DNA of 64,000 nt from Sipunculus nudus (GCA_026874595.1 CM049306.1:30865519-30929518), one strand, 5' to 3'. Numbered from the stretch's first letter, positions 27,601 to 34,729 are shown. The notes: generated by a model not told the origin, from the sequence alone. Translations and numbers: made by a program.

Positions 27601-30444
27601 AAAATAAGATATGACATATGTGACAAACATTGGTAAAAAATTTGGTCATTATAGCTCTAGCCGTTTCTGAGATTTTAATTTTAGTGTGCTTTTTTGGACA
27701 GATGACTAAGTTCAACCTCCTGTAACTCGGCCAAAAATATCCGAACTGGAACCATTCGAACAAACTTGAGAGAGATTGTTCCAGAGATCATTTCTGTGAA
27801 ATATTGGACAATTTGGCTGGACAGTTTCAAAGAAGAATTTTAAAGGTTTTTAAGCTTTTTCTCTATAAAATCTAAATTAATGCAGATACCCAATAATAAG
27901 CTCCAGGCCACCAAGTTTCACATGTGACGAATTCTTACATGTAATTTGGAGCTGCTAGCTCCGACAGTTTCTGACTTACAGCCATGGACAGCGGAAAGCT
28001 AGCCCTGGACGGCGGACGGACGACGCTGCGCCATCGCATAAGCTCACAGGTTCGCTAAAAAAATTGTCTCAAACCTAATAAACCACAACAACAGAATTAT
28101 TTTTTAAATGTTTTATTGTTATACAAGCTTGTTCATTGTACATTTTGCAAGGAAATACTAAAGTAAATGATTTAAAATGAAACAAGGTAATGGATTATGA
28201 CACAAATAAGACAAATATACCAATTTACCAAAGTAGTGATTATACTGCAGGGGAACCAAGGTTAAATTAGAGCATGTAATATGCATGCTTTTAACTGTAA
28301 AGATTTACAGGTGGTACAAATGTTTGACTTGTCAAATGACATAAGTTCAATGATTAATTTCACAAATAAGGTGCTTAACTGTGCCAATCTCATAAGAATC
28401 TCTCTGTGCCTGATAGCAGGCCACCAACTTGGCTGTCCTACACCAAGGCCCAATATCAAAGCTTTGTACCAGAAAAGTCTTTGATAATCAAAAGTTAAGA
28501 TCAAACATACAGCAATAATAAGCTAGCATGGAGTTTAAGTCAAGGCAAGACTGAAATTGACTCAAAACTGACCCTGATTTTGCTAACTTAATTAATCTCC
28601 TACCCCATAGCCTCTGGGTTAACAATTTAACATCCTTAAATGATGCAAGTCAGTATTGTAAAACAAACAATGATTGTCAGGGAGCCATACAGTGGATCGC
28701 ACTGGATCCAGTATTGTGCTCAAGATCATATGAAGACTAATTAGGTTTGTTCACATAACTGTCTCGCTTCCACCTGTCCATCTAGTAACCACATGGTTCA
28801 CTGTACTCATCCTAGAGTTAGCTTTGTGTCGGTTAACTTATATTACAGCCACTACTTTAAAGCCCATTTAAAAAGGTGTACATTATGAATGGTTTGTCAG
28901 ATGATCAGTGTATCTCTGCAACTACCCAAAAGCCTGAGTAAGAAAGAATACTGTATGAATGATTTGTCACATGACCAGTATTGACCAGTAACAACCAGTA
29001 TTAACCGGCTTTAGCCAAGCGTGGACAATATGAGTAAAAGCCGGCTTTTGGCCAACCCTGCTGAAGTATGTACACATTCTACTGGAAGTGGTTTGGCACA
29101 GCATGAAACTGATGGTAGAACTCACTGAGTTTACTTTACCTTTGTCCATTCCAGCTCTTCTTTTTGCTAAAAGTGTATGCCTGAACTTTCTAAAATGACC
29201 TGGTATTGTGTTATCACAGTTGAGGCCTGCTGGGCATTCTGAAATTATAAAAAAGACACTAATTACACAAAAAGATATTTACACTCTGCCTTTAGCAAGC
29301 ACAATTATGGTATGTAAATTGATAAATACACATGGTTATGGCCTGAAACAAGTCTAGATATACCGATTTCCTCACAAGTAAACATGTTCACTTATACTCC
29401 AAATGCCCTCATAACTAGAGATTACAGATGCAGAATGGAACATTTTTATTTGAAGAAAAATTAATTTATGTAAACATTTTCCAACAAATTTCCTGCTATC
29501 AGTATCACTGCTCTCATAGCTCTACACTCTGAGACCTTGCTTCACTGAGCTGCTCTGGCATGCATTTCATGAATCACAAACAAGCCTGAATTGTAGTGTT
29601 CATCTGAAATATTCTACAAATTAATAGAAACTGTACAATTATGTTCACCTTGAACAGCTTTTAGTGGCAAGTCCATGCACTCCATGACATGCCACCTAGG
29701 AGACTGAACAACCAGAGTTTCAAAAGGCATTTGACAAAACGGACAGTGTCCTTCATGCTTCACCCGGGGGCGTGGAATGGACTTCTGTTTACCAGGTGTT
29801 CTGCGTTTGGCAGGAGTCCTCTGTGTGCTTGTCTCATGCTTGCCCTGTGCTCCCTTAGATTCATTTATATTCTGTGAGCAAGAAGTTTTCTGTATTTTAT
29901 CTTTCTGGCTCATTCCATTGTGAAATGTTTGTTTGGTTTTCTTGGCTTCGGTGCTATCTATAGAAAAGATTTTAAACACTGGTTTTAAGGCAATGGTACT
30001 CAGTTCACCTGGAACCTCCAAATTTTCTGTGGACGGTCTTTTTGAGCCTACTGCAGTGCGAGTTTTCTTAACATTGTTCTCTTCAATGCACGATTCAACT
30101 TCACTTTTGACAACTGGAAAAACAATACTTGTTTCTTTACAAACATGATCTTTATCACTATTGGTTTCATGATATATGGCTAATCTACTGTCTCTCAGCT
30201 TTTTATCACAATTCTCTTTCAAATCTAATTTAAATAATTCATTTATCTTATTGTTAGTGTTACATTCATTTTTGTTCGATTCTTTGACTTTGGACACGGA
30301 GGTACTACTAGTAGCCTTAGCTTTAGTCTTTGAACCTTTCTTATTCTTGGTAACTGTGGGAGCTTTTTTGAATCGCTTCAATGATTTGTAGTCAAATATA
30401 TCATCATCACTATCATTCTTCATTCTGTCTCTCGTTCTCTTCAT
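367..30444 (-). CDS. DCLRE1A: DCLRE1A / SNM1A DNA crosslink repair 5' exonuclease (whole gene, 10 exons)
   Basis: SNM1A is a nuclear 5'-3' exonuclease that digests past interstrand crosslinks. CDS exons, all minus: 30444-29649, 29238-29140, 19375-18110, 15339-15206, 14753-14635, 13863-13720, 12448-12303, 5862-5708, 4450-4306, 593-367. Each junction has AG/GT and keeps phase; the total is 3,231 nt = 1,076 aa plus stop, close to the roughly 1,040 aa of vertebrate SNM1A. Visible domains are a UBZ4 zinc finger (C234, C237, H252, C256), a long acidic and Ser-rich linker, a PIP box QTSLLSFF (628-635), the metallo-beta-lactamase metal motif HFHYDH (744-749), H805, HTGDFRAD (D827), and the beta-CASP part including GKE (895-897), PTGWTHS (974-980) and YSEHSSY (H1008). 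All expected metal ligands are present, so the protein should be active. Introns 2 and 7 are swollen by repeats. Confidence 0.95.
841..895. repeat. G tract abutting a shared 35-bp repeat terminus
   Basis: A run of about 17 G (841-856) is followed at 861-895 by a 35-bp sequence nearly identical to 15962-15996 and 22831-22865. Read on the minus strand, the other two copies begin TCAGCTGAGC and include GTCCCTTGTTT. This copy has one base changed at its outermost position. It looks like the surviving end of a mobile element. Confidence 0.55.
896..2100. other. AT-rich intron 9 sequence of DCLRE1A
   Basis: Very AT-rich intronic DNA with no gene, no convincing repeat and only short chance ORFs. The class II element described next may begin somewhere in its last 200 bases. 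Confidence 0.4.
2160..3492 (+). mobile_element. Class II dispersed element, copy 1 (two-unit body, ACGG tail, terminal hairpin)
   Basis: Two related blocks about 680 bp apart (around 2200 and 2870) both carry GTGCCATGGTCA, GTTTGGGCCCATAACTT and TTTTGATATTAGGCAGTC. Then come an (ACGG)n microsatellite (3391-3438) and a terminal hairpin at 3459-3487: AGCTCAG, one mismatch, TGACT, loop TAT, AGTCA, CTGAGCT, followed by AAAAA. The same body and tail recur at 9790-11128, 17140-17881 and 24640-25985, all in the same orientation. The left boundary is uncertain. No protein is encoded. Confidence 0.75.
3739..3903. mobile_element. Short inverted-repeat element (MITE-like)
   Basis: The left edge CAGTAGAACCCTG and the right edge GGGGTTCCATTG are imperfect inverted repeats about 165 bp apart. 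That size and arrangement suit a small non-autonomous DNA transposon. A target duplication is not clear, so class and exact ends are tentative. Confidence 0.4.
3929..4160 (+). mobile_element. tRNA-derived SINE
   Basis: It has a polymerase III A box (TAATGGTTAAGG, 3942-3953) and B box (GTTTGAATCCC, 3982-3992) with tRNA-like spacing. The following body contains CCTTGGGCAAAGTCCCAAC and AAATGGGTACC, as in animal SINEs with a conserved central domain. It is not a functional tRNA gene, because no acceptor stem closes. Confidence 0.7.
4306..4450 (-). CDS. DCLRE1A: DCLRE1A exon 9
   Basis: The acceptor ATTTTCAG-type site lies before AATCTCAAAG (4450) and the donor is TATG/GTGAGA. It encodes residues 954-1001, including [13 protein letters not shown], a hallmark of the SNM1 beta-CASP region. 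It enters in phase 0 and leaves in phase 1, matching exons 8 and 10. Confidence 0.93.
4893..5363. mobile_element. hAT-type MITE with 8-bp target duplication
   Basis: The left end is CAGGGGCGTCAAT and the right end ATTGACGCCACTG, inverted copies with one mismatch. Both sides are flanked by the identical octamer ATTTAAGT (4885-4892 and 5364-5371). An 8-bp duplication and CAGNG termini are diagnostic of hAT elements. The 471-bp interior has a G-rich left part, a (TA)n microsatellite around 5190-5252 and no transposase. It sits in DCLRE1A intron 8. Confidence 0.85.
5194..5252. repeat. (TA)n microsatellite
   Basis: An almost pure TA run, preceded by two copies of TATATAGGCC, lies within the hAT MITE. 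The TYR/ILE-rich ORFs that cross it are artefacts of the repeat. Confidence 0.9.
5708..5862 (-). CDS. DCLRE1A: DCLRE1A exon 8
   Basis: The acceptor TTCTTGCAG precedes CTATAGCC (5862) and the donor is TATCAG/GTATGG. It encodes [12 protein letters not shown]...[10 protein letters not shown]...[12 protein letters not shown], part of the helical beta-CASP region. It enters in phase 1 and leaves in phase 0. Confidence 0.93.
5863..7735. other. DCLRE1A intron 7, right part
   Basis: Intronic DNA. The only clear structure is a short direct duplication containing CCAACTGCTATCTTGAAAA at about 6786 and 6832. I see no gene, RNA or complete mobile element. Confidence 0.4.
7740..8022 (-). mobile_element. 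tRNA-derived SINE, minus orientation
   Basis: On the minus strand, starting near 8022, an A box (TGGCTCAGGAGTAGAGCAC) is followed by a B box (GAGTTTGAATCTC) and then a non-tRNA body. This is the arrangement of a tRNA-derived SINE. The tail near 7740 is not sharply defined. Confidence 0.6.
8648..8836. mobile_element. Short palindromic element (MITE-like)
   Basis: GTGGATCCAGGGGAGGGGTC on the left is matched by an imperfect inverted copy (GGACCCCTCCT...GGATCC) on the right, giving a roughly 190-bp foldable unit rich in GGACCCC. No target duplication is evident. It directly precedes the class II copy that starts at 8839. Confidence 0.4.
8839..11128 (+). mobile_element. Class II dispersed element, copy 2 (near full length)
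   Basis: This copy begins CATTAAGAAG and ends in the hairpin (AGCTCAG...CTGAGCT) plus AAAAA. Its counterpart is 23770-25985, the same length apart from the poly-G tract and small indels, and very similar throughout. The body has a G homopolymer (about 9593-9624), two homologous blocks (around 9870 and 10550) and an ACGG stretch (11054-11079). It has no coding capacity beyond a recurrent 67-codon chance ORF. Confidence 0.8.
9589..9624. repeat. Poly-G tract
   Basis: More than 30 consecutive G inside class II copy 2. The sister copy has only about 10 G at the same place (24445-24454), so the tract has changed length since the copies diverged. The length given here may also be affected by sequencing. 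Confidence 0.85.
11130..12302. other. DCLRE1A intron 7, left part
   Basis: AT-rich intronic sequence between the class II element and exon 7. Short ORFs are present but none resembles a known protein or keeps a splice context. I see no repeat with definable ends. Confidence 0.4.
12303..12448 (-). CDS. DCLRE1A: DCLRE1A exon 7
   Basis: The acceptor ATCACAG precedes GTACTGCG (12448) and the donor is TTCTTG/GTGAGT. It encodes residues 853-901, including [16 protein letters not shown], the conserved SNM1 strand-turn motif. It enters in phase 2 and leaves in phase 1. Confidence 0.94.
12449..13719. other. DCLRE1A intron 6
   Basis: Unremarkable AT-rich intron of about 1.27 kb. I recognise no repeat family or gene in it. 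Confidence 0.4.
13720..13863 (-). CDS. DCLRE1A: DCLRE1A exon 6 (metal-binding motifs 3 and 4)
   Basis: The acceptor TATTTCAG precedes CTGCCCTG (13863) and the donor is ACCAC/GTAAGG. Joined to exon 5 it completes H805 in the ANHCPGA motif and contains HTGDFRAD with D827; both are metal ligands of the lactamase fold. It also encodes LYLDTT. It enters and leaves in phase 2. Confidence 0.95.
13864..14634. other. DCLRE1A intron 5
   Basis: A 771-bp intron with no recognisable repeat or gene. Confidence 0.4.
14635..14753 (-). CDS. DCLRE1A: DCLRE1A exon 5
   Basis: The acceptor TTTACAG precedes ATCACAGC (14753) and the donor is AACCA/GTGAGT. It encodes [20 protein letters not shown]...VEVTLLEAN, the linker between metal motifs 2 and 3. 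It enters in phase 0 and leaves in phase 2. Confidence 0.93.
14754..15205. other. DCLRE1A intron 4
   Basis: A 452-bp intron with nothing recognisable in it. Confidence 0.4.
15206..15339 (-). CDS. DCLRE1A: DCLRE1A exon 4 (HxHxDH motif)
   Basis: The acceptor TTTTACAG precedes GTACTTCT (15339) and the donor is AGCAAG/GTCTGG. It encodes [12 protein letters not shown]...[20 protein letters not shown]...VYCSK. HFHYDH (744-749) is the metallo-beta-lactamase signature that coordinates the catalytic metals. It enters in phase 1 and leaves in phase 0. Confidence 0.95.
15340..15779. other. DCLRE1A intron 3, right part
   Basis: Intronic DNA with a short partial duplication: CGAAGATGTCTCCACATGT at 15627-15645 resembles GAAGATGTCTCCACATGTCA at 15679-15698. 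Nothing else is recognisable. Confidence 0.35.
15780..15996 (-). mobile_element. Repeat fragment ending in the shared 35-bp terminus
   Basis: On the minus strand it begins TCAGCTGAGC and runs through the shared terminus (15962-15996), a GGACCTTAAATTAGATAA neighbourhood and a (GACA)n stretch near 15890-15906. The matching ends at 861-895 and 22831-22865 show it belongs to a dispersed family. The inner boundary is approximate. Confidence 0.55.
15997..17130. other. DCLRE1A intron 3, middle part
   Basis: AT-rich intronic DNA with a poly-G tract at about 16964-16983. The proline-rich ORFs on the opposite strand are products of that tract. Confidence 0.4.
17140..17881 (+). mobile_element. Class II dispersed element, copy 3 (5'-truncated)
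   Basis: Only the second body block is present. It then has an unusually regular (ACGG)n tract (17773-17825) and the terminal hairpin (17848-17876) with AAAAA. It is closest to copy 1 in the tail region. It lies in DCLRE1A intron 3. Confidence 0.75.
18110..19375 (-). CDS. DCLRE1A: DCLRE1A exon 3 (long disordered linker with PIP box)
   Basis: The acceptor ATTTCAG precedes ATAAAGAACACC (19375) and the donor is ATGCCAG/GTGGGT. At 1,266 bp this is the largest exon. It encodes a Ser/Asp/Asn-rich, probably disordered linker with acidic patches ([27 protein letters not shown]). Near its end lies QTSLLSFF (18366-18389), a consensus PCNA-interacting box, and then CPFYKKMPG, which leads into the nuclease domain. 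It enters and leaves in phase 1. Confidence 0.94.
18366..18389 (-). other. DCLRE1A: PCNA-interacting (PIP) box in DCLRE1A
   Basis: The octamer QTSLLSFF fits QxxLxxFF exactly and is followed by basic residues (SRTKK). SNM1A is reported to be recruited through PCNA, so the motif is functionally plausible. It lies in the linker just before the nuclease domain. Confidence 0.75.
20453..22865 (-). repeat. 278-bp tandem array, about eight units, in a class I element
   Basis: Units repeat at a regular 278 bp (20743, 21022, 21300, 21578, 21856, 22134, 22412, 22690). Each contains GGTTGCAGGTGGCACCACCA, then GATATGAGCTTGGATGTCTG, then a second GGTGGCGCCACC-like palindrome. A unit is a dimer of two related halves of about 140 bp: GTCAAAC...GAGATATGAG occurs in both. 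The left end carries the decayed class I terminus (GTAGTCG loop, TGTATCCGC). The right end fuses to the shared 35-bp terminus (22831-22865). The 61-codon ORFs in each unit are by-products. Confidence 0.85.
22866..23769. other. DCLRE1A intron 2, between array and class II copy
   Basis: About 900 bp of AT-rich intron with no gene and no clear repeat. Confidence 0.35.
23770..25985 (+). mobile_element. Class II dispersed element, copy 4 (near full length)
   Basis: The sister of 8839-11128: same start (CATTAAGAAG), same G tract (24445-24454), same two body blocks (around 24705 and 25385), same ACGG tail and terminal hairpin. Here the hairpin is followed by CTAA and then directly by array sequence beginning TCAAGAAACGTG. 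It therefore appears to have landed in, or recombined with, the tandem array. Confidence 0.8.
25986..27140 (-). repeat. Diverged continuation of the 278-bp array
   Basis: About four more units of the 20743-type repeat, less regular and with GGTGGCGCCACC intact at 26243. The distal part (27000-27140) matches the right end of the 31078 element (a GTGTGGAAACAGACGCACAA segment). It is a decayed class I element cut on its left by class II copy 4. Confidence 0.75.
27141..28063 (+). repeat. Mixed repeat remnant with poly-C tract and ACGG-type tail
   Basis: It contains a poly-C tract (27267-27283), a lone GGTGGCGCCACC palindrome (27582-27593) and an end with GGCGGACGGACGACG followed by AAGCTCACAGGTTCGCTAAAA. 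This end is organised like the class II tail but differs in sequence, so it is probably a related family. Confidence 0.5.
28064..28960. other. DCLRE1A intron 2, right part
   Basis: Intronic DNA with no gene. The sequence from about 28960 onward belongs to the right hAT-like end. Confidence 0.35.
29140..29238 (-). CDS. DCLRE1A: DCLRE1A exon 2
   Basis: The acceptor AATTTCAG precedes AATGCCCAG (29238) and the donor is GACAAAG/GTAAAG. It encodes [30 protein letters not shown], the conserved block just after the UBZ finger in SNM1A. At 99 bp it enters and leaves in phase 1. It is too short for simple ORF detection. Confidence 0.92.
29649..30444 (-). CDS. DCLRE1A: DCLRE1A exon 1 (start codon and UBZ4 finger)
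   Basis: ATG at 30444-30442 begins a Lys-rich N terminus ([11 protein letters not shown]). The donor is GTTCAAG/GTGAAC. Residues 233-258 (29671-29748) form a UBZ4-type zinc finger: CPFC then WHVMEC, ligands C234, C237, H252 and C256. This finger binds ubiquitin and recruits SNM1A to damage. No in-frame upstream ATG is apparent. Confidence 0.92.
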
Positions 30445-31077
30445 TGATTCTCACCGTTATCTTGGTGTGGCGCCCATTCATTCCCCGCTTACCTAATCAC
30501 ATTATCAACAGCTGTTATATTTTGGCACAAAATTGCTTTCCATAGACTGGTTCCATTTTTTTAATATGTATTGAGCAGGAAATAAATCTAATCACAAGTG
30601 TCATTTATGAAGTACAGATGTCACCACCGTAGAACACGTTTATTTCTGTCAAATTCGGTGTCACAACCTGATGAGAAGGTAAAAGAAGGGATCTAAATTT
30701 TAGGTTGGATTATTTTGAAATAATGACGTTAAAATATGTGTTGCCTTATTTAGGCTTACAGGTAATTCGTATGAAATGGAGCTGTTATGTCTATTTAGAA
30801 GAGATCCTTGTTTCAGAATTCTTGATTGAAGTTTATCCGATCAATGATAGATGGCAGCACTGGGAGGCGGCGGATTTGATTTGGCAAATTCAAAGTCGCG
30901 TTTAACATGATTTTTGACCTGAGCAACTTGATACATGTACTTTTAATAATGAACTGGTTCTTTAAGTCGCATTTTAGTAATGACGCTATCGTGTAAGACA
31001 TGATAAAAAGTACTTGTATTAAATGACAATTTGTTCATGATGGGTCGCTGTGCCACCAGGGTGTAAACCAAATATAA
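30445..31077. promoter_or_regulatory. Upstream region of DCLRE1A
   Basis: The gap between the DCLRE1A and methyltransferase start codons is 2.8 kb. This side should hold the DCLRE1A promoter by position. No TATA box or other site is convincing. Confidence 0.35.
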
Positions 31078-32626
31078 CTAGAATACGGGTAGTCGACAAG
31101 CGACTACTTGTATCCGCCTAAATCAGAGTGGAACGGGTGAAGTGTTGCATATTAGCATGGATGTCTGCAGCCAAATTGTGTATGTAGGTTGCGCTACCTA
31201 CCAAAAAATCCAGAAAGCTCTATACACATGCAAAACTTTGGCCCAATCGGTCAAACGGTTCCCAAGATATGAGCTTGGATATCTGCTGCATAAACTAGAA
31301 TGCAGGTGGCGCCACCTGTCATAAAATCAAGAGAGCTGACGGGGATGTATAAACTTGCAAAATTTTAGGCAGATATGTCAAACCACTGCCGAGATATGAG
31401 TGATTTTATCCCATGGCAGACAAACAGATGGGAGCTGTGCAAACATGGCTGCAGGTGGCGCCACCAGTTTTGCGTATGATAAAGAGCTATGTGAGATTTA
31501 AACACATGCAAAATTTTGGCCCAATCGGTCAAACGGTTCCCTAGATATGAGCTTGGATGTCTGCAGCGTAAACTTGATTGTAGGTGGCGCCACCTGTCAT
31601 AAAATCAGAAAAGCTATCCAGGATGTATAAGCATGCCGAATTTCAGGTGAATTAGTCAAACCACTGCAGAGATATGAGTGATTTTAACCCAAGGCAGACG
31701 AACAGATGGACACTGTGCAAACATGGTTGCAGGTGGTGCCACCATTTTCGGTGAACGTTATAAAGCTCTCCAAGGGCTACATTTGTGCAAAAAAATTTTC
31801 CTGATCGGTCAAACGGTTCCTGAGATATGAGCTTGGATGTCTGCAGCGTAAACGTGAATGTAGGTGGCGCCACCTGTCATAAAATCAAAAGAGCTATCCA
31901 GGATGTATACGCATGCCAAATTTCAGGTGAATTAGTCAAGTCACTGCAGAGATATGAGTGATTTTAACCCAAGGCAGACAAACAGATGGACACTGTGCAA
32001 ACATGGTTGCAGGTAGCGCCACCATTTTTGGTGTATGTTATAAAGCTCTGCAAGGGCTACATTTGTGCAAAAGAATTTTCCTGATCAGTCAAACGGTTCC
32101 CGAGATATGAGCTTTGATGTCTGCAGAGTAAAAAGGAATGTAGGTGGCGCCACCTGTCATAAAATCAGAAAAACTATCCAGGATGTATACGCATGCCCAA
32201 TTTCAGGTGAATTAGTCAAGTCACTGCAGAGATATGAGTGATTTTAACCCAAGGCAGACGAACAGATGGACATTGTGCAAACATGGTTGCAGGTGGCGCC
32301 ACCATTTTTGGTGTATGTTATAAAGCTCTCCGAGGGCTACATTTGTGCAAAAAAATTTTCCTGATCGGTCAAACGGTTCCCGAGATATGTGGGTTTATGT
32401 GTGGAAACAGACGCACAAACGGACGCAGAGCGCAAAGGAAAGGTCAGAGGTCAAAACAAAATCGGGGCGCAGCAGTTCACATGTGACCCGAACATAATCC
32501 CGGGTTTCGGAAAATTCCGCCCAGCGGTTACGGAGGAGTTCTCCGGACACCTACGCGGCGGCGGCGGCGGCGGCGGCGTGCAGCTGAAAACATAGTATCC
32601 GCAAAACTCTGTTTTGGCGGATTCAA
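31078..32626 (-). mobile_element. Class I (Helentron-like) array-bearing element, intact ends
   Basis: On the minus strand, the 5' end is TTGAATCCGCC (32626-32616), part of a hairpin with a 10-bp stem and 3-nt loop (32598-32621). The 3' end has the inverted copy GGCGGATACAA (31118-31108), then a perfect hairpin (31089-31107, stem GTAGTCG/CGACTAC, 5-nt loop), then CTAG (31081-31078) and TT. The interior is a roughly 279-bp array with GGTGGCGCCACC at 31305, 31583, 31863 and 32143, and a (GGC)n tract at 32557-32577. It has no coding capacity. The layout matches non-autonomous Helentron/Helitron elements; the class is inferred from structure only. Confidence 0.65.
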
Positions 32627-33238
32627 TTACACTGACGCATTTGCGCTCGCCACTCGACTCATGGGTGACCCGTTCTCGTCTGGCTGCAGTCAGGAACTTA
32701 GCTATAATAAATAGCTTTGATGTCATAATAGGTCAATTGAGCAGGAACACAGTTTGAGCGTGATATGGCGTATTATTTAATCAATCCGACAAAGAACTGT
32801 TGTGATAAATGCAAATCCTATCACAAATATCCGATATGTTTCTTAGATGAAGCAGAAGCGCGACGTCTTTTATTAATTTGTGTGATAAGTTTAAGACTTC
32901 GAATTGATAATCATGTTAAGCTTTGTGTTCATACGTTGTCTGTGTTGCAATTAAGTATTTCCTGCGTAATAACACTGGCATAAACCAGTGCAAATGATAA
33001 CGAAAGTTTGCATTGAACTTCAATATGAATACCATGTAGGTATATGGTTTAAAGTCATTGATACTTGTCTTGTAAGATGGCGGAGTTCTTTTGTGTGACT
33101 GCAACAAATGCCAATTCGTGAGCAGGAAATCGGAAAATATAAAATGATTAGAAATATTCAAAACCCCAATGAATCATATTTTTGTCTCAAAAACTTCACA
33201 TGAAATACATCATTTGATAATATATATTTTTGTTTCAG
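32627..33238 (+). promoter_or_regulatory. Upstream region of the methyltransferase gene
   Basis: It contains AAGATGGCGGA at about 33075, matching the YY1-type element often found just downstream of TATA-less start sites. A clear splice acceptor (TTTTTGTTTCAG, ending 33238) lies five bases before ATG. A noncoding first exon in this region is therefore likely, though its donor is not certain. Confidence 0.4.
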
Positions 33239-33242
33239 TGCT

Positions 33243-33956
33243 ATGGCGGTTGTGCCTTGGACCTACAACAACCCACGGGTTAACAGGGCGGAGTTAAAAC
33301 AACAGTCTTTCTACTTTAGCCAATTTAGTTTGGATATTGTACAGGACCTTTCACATGATATAACGGTGGACAAAAATACATGCTTTAAGCTTTGGGATGG
33401 TGCCTATTTGTTAGCCAAATATTTTGACAATAATACAATCTTCCCTCAAGGCCACTGGAAAGGAAAGAAAATAGTTGAACTGGGTGCTGGATGCGGACTC
33501 GTTGGTATGGTATTATGGGCGCTAGGTGGCGTTGTCACCTTGACTGATGTTGATTCAGCATGCGCCCATACAAGAAAATGTGTTGAACACAACAAAGAAA
33601 AATTAAAGCAAGGAAATTCAGAAAATATATCAGTTGAGACCCTGTTGTGGGGCGATAGCGACAGAGCAAAAGATATTGGAGTTGTGGACTATATAGTCGG
33701 CTCGGATGTTGTATACCAGAAAGAGGCAATCCCCGACTTGCTCAAAACAATAGTCGACCTATCAGGAAAAGGAACAGAGATCTATTTATCATACAAACCA
33801 AGGGGACTTGGAGAAGGCGTGTTTTTTAACTTATTGCCAGAGTACGAATTGGATTACGAAACTTTTCCAAAGTCGGTTCATCCTGCCGAGTTTAAGAACT
33901 CTGATTATGACATCATCAAAATATTAAAGAGAAAACACAAAAGCGGAAATTCATAA
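33243..33956 (+). CDS. METTL21/VCPKMT-like protein-lysine methyltransferase
   Basis: A single coding exon of 237 aa, typical for the family. CFKLWDGAYLLAKY (47-60) matches the conserved WDAA/VLSKY block. VELGAGCGLVG (78-88) is SAM-binding motif I, TLTDVD (99-104) is the acidic motif II, and LLWGD with GSDVVYQKEAI (153-163) holds the family DxxY motif (D155-Y158). Family members transfer methyl groups to lysines of chaperones or elongation factors in the cytoplasm; the exact substrate and paralogue (METTL21A-D) cannot be decided here. The start is the first ATG after an apparent splice acceptor, in context GCTATGGCG. It is head-to-head with DCLRE1A and tail-to-tail with the zinc-finger gene. 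Confidence 0.85.
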   Translation: MAVVPWTYNNPRVNRAELKQQSFYFSQFSLDIVQDLSHDITVDKNTCFKLWDGAYLLAKYFDNNTIFPQGHWKGKKIVELGAGCGLVGMVLWALGGVVTLTDVDSACAHTRKCVEHNKEKLKQGNSENISVETLLWGDSDRAKDIGVVDYIVGSDVVYQKEAIPDLLKTIVDLSGKGTEIYLSYKPRGLGEGVFFNLLPEYELDYETFPKSVHPAEFKNSDYDIIKILKRKHKSGNS

Positions 33957-34729
33957 TACTTGTTTTTCTATGTTATAACAATATATATATATATATATAT
34001 ATACAATACAGTTTATTTACAGTTGAGCATGTTTTCTATTTAACTTTTGTAAAAAACTAAATATCTAATCAACTATATCTGCTTCAACAGGTTCAGCTGT
34101 TGTACATGGGTGATGTAAAATATATGCATGATTATACTATATTAAGAGGAAGAATGTAAAATGTAAGTGATGTTTTCACCTTTTGTTTAATGACGATGAG
34201 ACACTGTGACGATCATGTTTGGTAAACACGGAGGTAATTATCTATATTATTTGCATACATATGTAATCTATACAGTGTGAGATATATAGTGTGTAAAGTG
34301 TAAGGGATCCAAGGAGAACAAACTTTTGACACCCGTATTCTGTTTGGTCGATGAGAAAATTATACTCGGTGAACACTGATTAGAGATTTATTTAACAGCA
34401 ACATTGATAAATAGAGTGTCATGGTTCACCTAAAAGCACCTGATAGTGGTAATTCTTTGGTGAGATGGGAAGCACATTGGTAATGAAATGTTTCTAACAG
34501 TTTTAGTGTAAGTAACTACTATTTCGATTTGTGCCACACGAGTAGTATATACATATACAGTAGACTTCATTTGAACACCACAAGTGAAGAGCATGACAAA
34601 CATTTCAAGAACACATTTATGGTATAAATAAAAACATATTAAGACTTGTTAAAAACATATACAGTTCTACACAGAGCACGACTTGTGCATTCATGAAGCG
34701 ATATTATAATGAATGTTACTTGGATTCTC
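33957..34729. other. Convergent 3' region
   Basis: It holds the 3' UTRs of two convergent genes. AATAAA on the plus strand at 34627-34632 could serve the methyltransferase. AATAAA on the minus strand (34392-34387) could serve the zinc-finger gene, and if both are used the transcripts overlap. A (TA)n run lies at 33983-34002. Confidence 0.45.

Larger units (their letters stand above)
20166..29060. mobile_element. Pair of hAT-like ends bracketing most of DCLRE1A intron 2
   Basis: The left end CAGGGTTGGCC (20166-20176) and the right end GGCCAACCCTG (29050-29060) are perfect 11-bp inverted repeats. Their subterminal regions share GGCTTT and ACTGGC motifs. The flanking octamers CTAAGGTA and CTGAAGTA match at six of eight positions. 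This may be one 8.9-kb hAT element filled by nested insertions (the 278-bp array and class II copy 4), or two separate fragments of one family. No transposase is visible. Confidence 0.45.

Noticed and set aside
32765-32983. A 72-codon Cys-containing ORF upstream of the methyltransferase
   Set aside because: No homology, no splice continuity into the methyltransferase frame, and it lies in presumed promoter sequence.
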